Assembly: GCA_028872685.1 (NCBI GenBank)
Contig: JAPKEI010000162.1
Coordinates: 1 to 6,309 of the forward strand
From: Verrucomicrobiota bacterium
Lineage (GTDB): Bacteria; Verrucomicrobiota; Verrucomicrobiia; Limisphaerales; UBA1100
DNA: 6,309 nucleotides
Reading direction: 5' to 3'
Part shown: positions 1 to 6,309 of the stretch, piece after piece
Layout: each line of letters begins with the position of its first letter
How positions within the stretch are numbered: position 1 is the stretch's first letter
Notes under the pieces: generated by a model
Database searches by the model: none
What the model was told of the DNA's origin: nothing
The model's input: only the letters and a program-made list of their open reading frames with translations
Translations under genes and position numbers: made by a program

Positions 1-3000
1 ATTTGTTCATCTCCGGCACCATGCGCAGTCCGTATCACCCGGACAAGGCGCGGTTACTGCAACAATGGATTGATGAAGACTGTGCTCAAATTCGGCACAT
101 TGATGGATTTTTGGCGCCGGCAGAATATTACGCCGAAATGGCCCGAGCCAAGGCATCCTTCACCTATGTTCGGCATCCGGGAAGCATGCCTTCGCGGGGC
201 ATCGAATCGCTGGCGATGGGGTGCGCGGTGCTGACGCAGGAAGAAAGTGCGTTGCGATTGTTTGCCTGCGAAAACGAAGGCGTGATGACGTATCACACGG
301 AGCGGGATGACCTGATGGAGAGCCTGCAAAAGATTACAGGCAACTGGGAACAATATCGGGACGCTGCTCAACGCGGACAGACGTTGGTGCGCACGCAATT
401 CGCTCAACCACTTTGTATTTCACAATTCCTGCGATTTCTCACCGTACGCGCGGCCATCGCCAAGGGCCGCGGCGGACGCGCGAAGGCGCAGCCGCACCAG
501 AAACGTGTCATTACCTCGCGCGGCTGGGTTTACCCTCCCACAGTAAACTACGCCCACATCAAGCACAACCTGCAGGAGGCAAAGGAACAACACGGCAAAA
601 CCGAACACGCCGCTCCAGCCATCAACGCCGCGCGCGAGCTGGATCTTTACCTGACCGAGGACATGCCGGATTTGGTGGATCGTTCTGAGCGGCTTAACAT
701 GGTGCAAGCGTTTGAGCGTGAAAACGAACTGCTCCACAACGTGGCGCGGGAAATTTACGAGGACGGCTGGAAACAGCATCCGCATTCGCTGGTGCTCCGG
801 TTTAACGCGATGCGGCACGCATTCCACTTGGGTGATCCGGAAGGCGTGGAGAAGGCACTGGCGATCACACGCGAATTACTAACCCAACCGGCCGACCACT
901 GGCAGGTGTATGCGGAAGAAGACGTGATGCCATGGGATTATCACAGCACGTGTTTTGATTATCGCAGCTACTTTGACACACTCACCCAGGCTCTAGGCAA
1001 AGGCGTGGTGGAAAGCGAGCCATTGGCCAACTTGATCCGCGCTTCACTGGCCCATTACCTCGGCCAATACACCGGCGATGTGGAGCCACTCGAGCAGGCG
1101 GTGGATTGGAATCCAGATTTCCCGTATTACCGGTACGCACTGGCGCGCGCGCTGCTGCATCGGCGCGAGCCCGGCGATGTATCGCGGGCCGTTGTGTTGC
1201 TGGATCAGTTGGCACGGCGCAGCATTATTTTGGAACCAGCATTTTTGTTGCTGGTGAAATGCCACGAGTTGCTGGGCGAGCCGGTGCCGGGTCTGGATGA
1301 ATTGGAAAGCCGCTACCGGCGGATGCAAAAGGGTTCGGTGTGCAGTTCATATTCCTCAAGCGAGTACGACAAAGTGGATTTGGTGAAACGCCCCGGGCAG
1401 GAAGCACTGCCATTGGCGGCCGATCCATTTGAAACAGAAGCCAACGACCCGGTGCGAGTGGACAGCGAACGGGCGGCACATTTGGTGCGGCCCACGGGCG
1501 CGCAGCCGAAGAAGAAAATTTTGCTGGTTGGCTTCGAATGCGGCAACTGGCAGAACGCCAAAGCGTGGTCGTACAACGGTTTTTATGCGCTCGAAGAAGG
1601 GTTGGCCGCGAATGAAGTAGAATTCCGAACGCTGCCGGCACTGGCGGGGGTGCCTTCGGATCATCCGGCTTCGTGGTTGGGTCAGGCGAAGTATATGTTT
1701 TTGCACGAGGAATTTGATCAAGCGTGGATTTGGATTACGCACAATGATTACGACCCGGAATTTTTAGAATGGATTAAAAGCAAAACCGACGTGCGCGTGG
1801 GCGTGATCATGGAATCGCTGGAGCACACGCCGGAGGAGGAGGAACAACACTCCAATCTTGGCGGCCGACGCGACAAGGTGAAGGGCCACCTGCAGCATTG
1901 CACGCACGCGCTCACTTTTGATGATCGCGATGCGGAAACGCTGGCGGAAGAATTGAACATTCCCACGATGTGGTGCCCGCCGGTGGTCACTTGGCGCGAG
2001 GTGTGCGATTCGGTGATCTTGCCCGAACCGGGGCCGGCGGCGTTTCAGGGCACGATTTATAATTTGGAACGGAAAGCACTGCTCGAGTCCGCCATTGGCG
2101 AGGGGTTGTTGACCCAGCCGCCCTTGCCTGAGATTGGTTCCGGTTTTCCGCGCCAGTTTGATGTGCTGCAAATCAACTCGCTTAACCGCGTGAGCCTCTA
2201 CGACGTGGTCGAGCCGGCTTGGCTGGATGAAGATCTGGTGAACCTCCGCCGCCTGCGCCGTCGCTTGAACGATCTCTGGATGGAAGGCTTGCAGCAAAGC
2301 TACGCGCAGGTGAATTTGCCTTCCATTTTCAAATGCTACGCTGGGCGCGTGGTGGAAAGTATGGCGGCAGGAAGGCCGGTGATTTCGTGGGATCCGCCCC
2401 GCGCCCGCACGCGCGCGCTCTTTGCGCCGGGGCAAGAGATTGAATTATTTGACCGCGAAGATGCACACGGGCTGACTCAAGCCATTTTGCAATTGCAGGA
2501 AAACCCCGAGGCCGCCCGGCGGATGGCGGAACACGCGCGCGCAAAAGTGCTGCGGCATCACACCGCCGAGGTGCGGATGCGGCAGGTGCTCGACTGGTTG
2601 GCGCGTGGCGATGAGCCCGATTATGGCGAAGGCGATTTCAAACCCGAAACTAATTTAAACCAATCCAACGAATCCACTACCCAAGATTCAACAATGAACG
2701 ATACAAACGATCCCGCCCAAGGCACGCTGGAAGAATGGCTGGATAAAGCCGAGCAGTGCCACGAACAAAACGACGTGACCGGCGCTATCGACGCGCTGAA
2801 GCAGGCGCTGAAGCTGAGCGACCAGCATCCGATGCTGTTGCGCGCTCTGGGTGCCCAGCAGTTTGCGGCCGGCCAATTCACAGAGGCGCGAATAAATTTT
2901 TCCGCGTTGGCGGAGCTTTGCCCCGAGGATGTGGTGGCGCATTTGCAGCTGGGGCTGTCAGCATTCCACACGGACGACCGTAAAACCTTCGAGGCGTGCC

Positions 3001-6000
3001 TCGTCACGGCGCTGGATTTGGAGCCGGAAAACCATGAGGCGATGCTGTTGCTTGGTGATTATACGTTCCTCACGGGCGACCGTGTTTCGGCGAAGAAAAT
3101 TTACAACCGCATCGCCGCCGATGGCGGAGTAACGCCTGGCTTGCTGCACGCGCTGGCGGTTTGCCAATACGAGACGGGTAACTCCGAACAGGCGAAAAAT
3201 ACATACCGCCAGTTGCTGGAGTTTGATTCAGAAGACCAACTCGCGCGCGAAAATTTGCAGGTAATTGAGCAAGGCAACACCACCCCGGCACCCGGCCCTG
3301 GAGTTGCGCCGGAACCCATCGCCGAAGCCGAGCCGGAAGTAAAACCAGCCAAGCCCGCACCGAATAACGCGGTGGAGCAGGCGGAATTTTTCCTGGACGC
3401 GGGCAATCCAGAAGCCGCGATTGCCGAGCTGGAACGCGCCGTGCTTGCGGAGCCGGAGAATCCCGTGCTCATCGAGGCCCTCGGATCGCAGTTGTTTCAA
3501 CTGGAACGCTTTGAGGAAGCGCGCCTGAAATTCCGCAAACTCATTGAGCTGCAACCCCGCAATGCCGCAGCCTACACCCGCCTCGCGATGGCGGCGGAAG
3601 CGACAGATCGCAACGACGAATTTGAATCCGCGCTCGGCCTCGCGATGGAAATTGACCCGAACAATCCCGAGATGCTGCGGTATCTTGGCAAACTGAATCT
3701 TGAGCAGGAACGCTTTTATGATGCCGGCTGCGCCTTTACTCGGTTGGCGGAATTGGAACCGGAGAACCCAGACAATCTGCTCGCGATGGGCGTGTGCCTT
3801 TTCCGCGGTGGCCAAACTGAAATTGCGCGCGAAACGTTTGAGCGAGTGCTGCAGTTGGACCCCGAAAACGCGCTGGCCCTCACCAACCTCTCGCAGATAG
3901 AAAACGAACCGACCACGGAAACTGAATCTAAAACCAATGAATCGCCGTACGATACTTTGGATGCGGTTGAGTCTGACGTGGAAGGCATCCTCATTCACGC
4001 GCATCAAACGCTGGAAACCGGCGATGTGGAAGGCACGCGCTTGATGCTCGAGGAAGGGCTTGTGTCGCACCCGGATGACCTTGTGCTCCTCAACGCAATT
4101 GGAAATTTATTCTTCCGCGAGAAACGCTACGCGGAAGCAGTTGGGATTTATCATCGGTTGACCGAGCTCACCCCGGACGATCCCGCGCCGCATTCGCAAG
4201 CCGCCACCTCGGCGCTTTTCGATGGCAATGTTGAGCTCTTCAACGAACACGTCAGCCGATTGCTCGAGATTGATCCGGACCACAACACCGGCCTCAAGCT
4301 ATTGGCCACAGCGAAATTCCACATTGGCGAATTCCCCGAGGCCGCCAAACTCTACGCCCGCGTGCTGGAGGCGAACCCGGAGGAAGTGGAATCCACTCTC
4401 GCGCTGGGAATGTGTTTTCATAAATTGAAAGACAACGCGCTGGCCGTCTCGTGCTTCCGGCGCGCGCTGGAGATTGACCCCTACAACGCCACCGCCGCCA
4501 GCAACCTCAAGGCGTTGGCCGAGCCGAATGACGAGCCGCAAGCGGAGACGGAGGCACCCGCCTCAACGAAAACCGAAGCGGAAAACCCTTTCCCGGAAAA
4601 TGGCACGGTGAAAGCGGAGACTATTCAAAAGTTGCAGCGCGAAACGGAACCTCAAGCAAATGAGGATGATCTGCCCGCCGCGGCGTTGGTGGGCAGCCTT
4701 GTTGGTTCGCAGGAATTTTTAAAACAAGGTCAGCATCTTAAAGCGTGGAATGCCGCTCTGGAATGTTTGGCGCGCCGGCCGTTCCATCCCGAGGCTTGGC
4801 TGCATCTCACAGAGATTGCGCTGGACGCCGACGATGAAGCGCGCGCGCTGCAATGCCTCGACCGACTGCTGGCACTGTCTCCAAAATGGGATGTGCCTAA
4901 CGGGGTGCGCGACAATCTCAAGCAAAAGCCCGCGCTCACCACCACGGACATCGCGTGGCCGGAGCCGCCCGCCGCCAGCGATACGCCCCGACTTTCGGTC
5001 TGTATGATTGTGAAGGACGAGGAGGAATTTATCCTCAAAGCCATCGAGTCTGTAAAAGGCCTCGCCCATCAAGTGGTGGTGGTGGATACCGGCTCCACCG
5101 ACCGCACCGTGGCGCTGGCCGAATCGCTCGGCGCGGAAGTGCACCACTTTGAGTGGAACGATAATTTTTCCGATGCCCGAAATTATTCGCTCGAGCACGT
5201 CACCGGCGATTGGGTTTTAATTCTCGATGCGGATGAAATCCTAGACCCCGAAGGCAATGAAGACCTCGCGCGCGATTTGTATTCGGAAAACCAACTTGGC
5301 TTCCGCATTCCGCTGGCGAATTTTATGCGGGCAGAGGACCGTACCCTACAACAAACCGGCGACGGCGTGACCTATGTGCCACGCCTGTTCCGCAATGCGC
5401 CCGGGCTGCACTTTGTGGGACGCGTGCACGAGCAGATTTTTTCATCCATTGTGGTACGCCAAGGGCATTGGGGGATGGACTCTGGCATCGGCCGCACACG
5501 GTTGCTGCATTTTGGGTACGATCCCTCGGTAAAAATTTCTCGCGACAAAGTGAAGCGGAACCTGCGGCTACTGGATAAAGCGGTTGAGGAAATGCCCGAC
5601 GAACCGGCGTTGCTGATGAACTACGCGCTGGATTTATTTAATGACGGCCGCATCGATGAGGCGATCACGCAGAATCGCCACGCGATGGAAGTGCTGGCGC
5701 AGCACGAGGCGGAGCACGTGATGCCCGAGGTGCGTGAGCGATTGGTGAGCATGTTCTGCTTCCACCTTTTGCAGGCGGAAAATTACGAGGAGCTTTTAGA
5801 GGTGGCCCATAGCCAGTTGGCGCAGGATTGCGGGCCGACCGCGTCCATCCACTACGTGGCCGCGCTGGGGCTCATCAAGCAGGGGCAGCACGCCGAAGCC
5901 ATTCCGGAACTGCAAGCGTGCATCGAGAAAAGCGATGAACAGACCTTCACCCCTCGTTTCCGTGGCGTGGAAGCGCACGGGCCGTATCATTTGCTGGCCG

Positions 6001-6309
6001 ATAGTTTGGCAGAGACGGGCGAGACCGAAGGCGCAGAGAAAGCCTTCCAGAAAGCACTGGAAATTTCGCCCGATGCCTCCGGCGTGCGGCACGGGCTTTG
6101 CTCGTTCCTTGTAAAAAACAACCGCGCCGAAGAGGCGGTGCAGTTGTTGTTCGAGGCGATTGAAAAAGATTTAATGACGCCCATGCTGTGGAGCCTCGGC
6201 TGCAACATTGTGAACGGGCATTTGGACGACACGGAGATTGCGCTGCACTGGACTGATTGCGCCGTGCAGGATCATCCGGATCATCCGGAGATTGCCAAGC
6301 AACGCGGCA
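1..6309 (+). CDS. Giant multi-domain glycosyltransferase/TPR protein, partial at both ends
   Basis: One reading frame, with codons from base 3 to base 6308, stays open for 2102 codons without a stop. The protein makes sense along its whole length: two GT-B glycosyltransferase domains of the CgeB-like type (the first cut by the window edge), a helical region between them, three five-TPR blocks, a family 2 glycosyltransferase domain and further TPRs. No upstream start or downstream stop lies in the window, so the full protein is longer than 2102 residues and should include at least the missing N-terminal half of the first GT-B domain. No membrane segment or signal peptide is visible, which suggests a cytoplasmic enzyme. 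By inference it transfers several sugars to a glycan or protein acceptor held by the TPRs; sugar donors and acceptor cannot be read from the sequence. Alternative: two ancestral genes joined near base 2694. Certain as one open frame; fairly sure of the domain classes; unsure of the pathway. Confidence 0.96.
3..461 (+). other. GT-B glycosyltransferase domain 1, C-terminal half (CgeB-like)
   Basis: Residues 1-153 look like the nucleotide-sugar-binding half of a GT-B fold enzyme, of the type covered by Glyco_trans_1_2/CgeB-like families. The window opens on a strand (LFISGTMRSPYHP). A segment typical of these enzymes follows (LAPAEYYAEMARAKASFTY, about residues 37-55), then the signature GIESLAMGCAVLT at 66-78, with Glu68 at the place of the second Glu of the EX7E motif. 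The first Glu of that motif would fall at residue 60, which is Gly. A helical tail ends near residue 153. The N-terminal Rossmann half lies upstream of the window. The domain resembles GT-B domain 2 of the same protein, which suggests an internal duplication. Family assignment is by eye; donor sugar is unknown. Confidence 0.8.
462..1334 (+). other. Basic hinge and helical TPR-like region between the two GT-B domains
   Basis: Residues 154-168 form a short Lys/Arg/Gly-rich hinge (AKGRGGRAKAQPHQKR). After it, residues to about 444 are rich in predicted amphipathic helices. Several pairs look like degenerate TPRs, for example around residues 260-293 (HSLVLRFNAMRHAFHLGD) and about 343-430, where VEPLEQAVDWNPDFPYYRY matches the end of one repeat and the start of the next. 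A distinctive aromatic stretch at 310-325 (PWDYHSTCFDYRSYFD) is not a TPR and I do not recognise it as a named motif. The region probably acts as a rigid helical spacer or acceptor-binding surface between the two catalytic domains. This is inference from helix pattern only, and no catalytic residues are apparent. Confidence 0.6.
1335..1508 (+). other. Flexible linker before GT-B domain 2
   Basis: Residues 445-502 begin with a Ser-rich run (SVCSSYSSSE) and continue with mixed Pro, Glu, Ala and Arg without clear secondary structure. The next segment (KKKILLVGFECGNW) is a clear first beta strand of a Rossmann domain, so this stretch is read as an inter-domain linker. Confidence 0.55.
1509..2606 (+). 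other. GT-B glycosyltransferase domain 2, complete (CgeB-like)
   Basis: Residues 503-868, about 366 residues, are the size expected for a whole two-lobed GT-B enzyme. The first strand is KKKILLVGFECGNW (503-516). Further N-lobe strands include VRVGVIMESL and HALTFDDRDAETL, the latter typical of CgeB-like enzymes. The C-lobe carries the signature GRVVESMAAGRPVISWD at 781-797, with Glu785 equivalent to the second Glu of EX7E. The first Glu position is Lys777, as in domain 1, where it is also not acidic. The closing helices (about 830-868, including RRMAEHARAKVLRHH) match the usual C-terminal end of this family. It probably transfers a sugar from a nucleotide donor; donor and acceptor are not determinable here. 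Because it ends naturally just before a polar linker, it could once have been the C-terminus of a separate protein. Confidence 0.82.
2607..2723 (+). other. Polar Asn/Ser/Thr-rich linker with internal ATG; possible fusion junction
   Basis: Residues 869-907 lack helix or strand pattern. The middle (884-903) is almost entirely Asn, Ser, Thr, Gln, Asp and Glu and is AT-richer than the flanks. An in-frame ATG at 2694-2696 (Met898) begins MNDTNDPAQG, which reads like the start of a TPR protein. There is no good Shine-Dalgarno sequence in the 20 bases before it, so I do not call a separate gene. TAA triplets occur in both other frames at 2651-2653 and 2656-2658. Confidence 0.6.
2724..3272 (+). repeat. 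TPR block A, five tetratricopeptide repeats
   Basis: Residues 908-1090. The repeats are 908-942, 943-976, 977-1010, 1011-1043 and 1044-1078, followed by a capping helix (LARENLQVIEQ). Typical TPR features are the small residue at position 8, Ala at position 20 and the closing Pro-acidic turn (for example LEPEN). Repeat 3 has Phe instead of Ala at position 20 (RKTFEACLV), and repeat 5 carries Cys in helix A (HALAVC). These oddities recur in the same slots of blocks B and C. TPR superhelices bind peptides or partner proteins; here the ligand is unknown, but the acceptor of the glycosyltransferase domains is a natural candidate. Confidence 0.88.
3273..3368 (+). other. Pro/Ala/Glu-rich linker A
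   Basis: Residues 1091-1122, starting GNTTPAPGPGVAPEP and continuing with alternating Pro, Ala, Glu and Lys. No helix pattern is seen. It is likely an extended hinge between TPR blocks A and B. Confidence 0.75.
3369..3902 (+). repeat. TPR block B, five tetratricopeptide repeats
   Basis: Residues 1123-1300. The repeats are 1123-1153 (slightly short first repeat), then four exact 34-residue units at 1154-1187, 1188-1221, 1222-1255 and 1256-1289, and a cap (ALALTNLSQIE). The turns are canonical (AEPENP, LQPRN, IDPNN, LEPEN, LDPEN). Repeat 3 has Phe at position 20 (RNDEFESAL), repeat 4 has Arg at position 26 (AFTRLAEL) and repeat 5 has Ala6 and Cys10 (LLAMGVC), matching blocks A and C slot by slot. 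The block probably forms one two-thirds turn or more of a TPR superhelix used for binding; the ligand is unknown. Confidence 0.9.
3903..3974 (+). other. Acidic Thr/Glu/Ser-rich linker B
   Basis: Residues 1301-1324, beginning NEPTTETESKTNESP. It is rich in Thr, Glu and Ser without hydrophobic periodicity, so it is probably a disordered hinge between TPR blocks B and C. Its composition differs from linker A, although its place in the block pattern is the same. Confidence 0.7.
3975..4523 (+). repeat. TPR block C, five tetratricopeptide repeats
   Basis: Residues 1325-1507. The repeats are 1325-1359, 1360-1393, 1394-1427, 1428-1461 and 1462-1495, with a cap (ATAASNLKALAE). Repeat 2 (LLNAIGNLFFREKRYAEA) is very close to repeat 2 of block B. 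Repeat 3 again has Phe at position 20 (NVELFNEHV), repeat 4 Arg at position 26 (KLYARVLEA) and repeat 5 Ala6 and Cys10 (TLALGMC). It is the last of the three similar blocks and lies nearest the family 2 glycosyltransferase domain. Confidence 0.9.
4524..4676 (+). other. Acidic Pro/Glu/Thr-rich linker C
   Basis: Residues 1508-1558, opening PNDEPQAETEAPASTKTEA and ending in an acidic patch (ANEDDLP). A short possible helix (TVKAETIQKLQRE) lies in the middle. It is the longest of the three post-block linkers and probably gives the GT2 half freedom to move relative to the TPR blocks. Confidence 0.65.
4677..4895 (+). repeat. TPR-like pair before the GT2 domain
   Basis: Residues 1559-1631. The second unit (1596-1629) is a 34-residue TPR with Ala at position 20 and a closing SPKW turn (WLHLTEIALDADDEARAL). 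The first (1559-1595) is more divergent (FLKQGQHLKAWNAALECL). A Pro/Ala/Thr-rich stretch to residue 1662 leads into the glycosyltransferase domain. They may pack against the catalytic domain. Confidence 0.65.
4989..5522 (+). other. Family 2 (GT-A) glycosyltransferase domain
   Basis: Residues 1663-1840. The start RLSVCMIVKDEEEFI (1663-1677) is the classic first strand and loop of family 2 enzymes. VVVVDTGSTDRT (1691-1702) is the second nucleotide-binding strand and loop. WNDNFSDARN (1718-1727) and LILDADEIL (1739-1747) follow, with the metal-binding DXD as Asp1742-Ala-Asp1744. RLFRN (1794-1798), GRVHEQI (1806-1812) and HFGY (1836-1839) complete the pattern seen in the WaaE-like/beta-4-glucosyltransferase-type subgroup and in SunS-type GT2 proteins with helical C-terminal regions. 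All expected catalytic landmarks are present, so the domain should be active. It uses a nucleotide sugar with a divalent metal; which sugar and acceptor are unknown. Flanking TPRs on both sides suggest a protein or large-glycan acceptor, by inference. Confidence 0.93.
5532..6308 (+). repeat. C-terminal TPR region following GT2, open at the window edge
   Basis: Residues 1844-2102. A helix (SRDKVKRNLRLLDKAVEEM) links the catalytic domain to TPRs at about 1868-1901, 1910-1944, 1945-1978, 1993-2025, 2026-2057 and 2058-2093. The clearest are PALLMNYALDLFNDGRIDEA and LLADSLAETGETEGAEKAF. The third and fourth are separated by an insert containing FRGVEAHGPYH, which is common in GT2 proteins with a C-terminal TPR tail. 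These repeats do not show the Phe20/Cys10 marks of blocks A-C, so they seem to be of different origin. The frame continues past the window end. Confidence 0.82.

Noticed and set aside
413..688. 91-residue + strand frame starting with ATG
   Set aside because: It overlaps the main frame in another phase, its translation is Arg/His/Pro-rich without a domain, and no ribosome binding site is evident.
1764..2435. 223-residue open frame on the - strand
   Set aside because: It is antisense to GT-B domain 2, has no recognisable motif, and its composition is typical of a shadow frame.
3228..4070. 280-residue open frame on the - strand
   Set aside because: It lies wholly antisense to TPR blocks A-C, and its Arg/Phe/His-rich translation shows no domain. 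Long antisense frames are expected opposite GC-rich, Glu/Leu/Ala-rich repeats.
2724..4523. Tandem DNA repeats or a CRISPR-like array
   Set aside because: The periodicity of about 102 bases is at the protein level (34-residue TPRs). The DNA copies are too divergent for an array and there are no constant repeats with unique spacers.
4719..5198. 159-residue open frame on the - strand
   Set aside because: It is antisense to the GT2 domain, whose conserved motifs on the + strand are unmistakable.
6270..6287. Tandem 9-base repeat (gatcatccg twice)
   Set aside because: It encodes DHPDHP within a TPR turn. A two-copy in-frame repeat is too short to be more than chance or slippage.
2694..6308. Separate gene starting at the internal ATG
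   Set aside because: The frame is open upstream without a stop and there is no Shine-Dalgarno sequence before the ATG. It is kept only as a possible fusion scar.

Overview
The window is one uninterrupted open reading frame on the + strand. Codons run from base 3 to base 6308 (2102 codons) with no in-frame stop, no convincing start and no end, so this is the interior of a very large gene that extends past both edges. Residue n of the visible part begins at base 3n, which makes residue and base positions easy to convert.

The encoded protein is a multi-domain glycosyltransferase/TPR scaffold. In order it holds: (1) the C-terminal half of a CgeB-like GT-B glycosyltransferase, residues 1-153; (2) a basic hinge and a helical, TPR-like region, about 154-444; (3) a low-complexity linker, 445-502; (4) a second CgeB-like GT-B domain, 503-868; (5) a polar, AT-richer linker with an internal ATG, 869-907; (6) three blocks of five TPRs each (908-1090, 1123-1300, 1325-1507), separated by Pro/Glu/Thr-rich linkers; (7) a TPR pair, 1559-1629; (8) a family 2 (GT-A) glycosyltransferase domain, 1663-1840; (9) a C-terminal TPR region, 1844-2102, still open at the window edge. 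No RNA genes, mobile elements, CRISPR arrays, promoters or terminators are visible, and the antisense and other-frame ORFs look like shadows of this gene.

The best observation is that the three five-TPR blocks look like copies of one ancestral unit. Repeat 3 of every block has Phe at TPR position 20, where all neighbouring repeats have Ala. Repeat 5 of every block has Ala and Cys at positions 6 and 10. Repeat 4 of every block has Arg at position 26. Each block ends in a similar cap containing Asn-Leu and then a disordered linker.

The organism is bacterial, moderately GC-rich, with long TPR-glycosyltransferase fusions of the kind seen in the PVC group (Verrucomicrobiota and relatives), Omnitrophota and similar environmental lineages. 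That placement is a guess from style, not shown by the sequence. The likely role, by inference, is building or attaching glycans (surface polysaccharide or glycoprotein), with the TPR superhelices holding acceptors or partner proteins. No signal peptide or membrane segment is seen in the visible part, so a cytoplasmic location is most likely.
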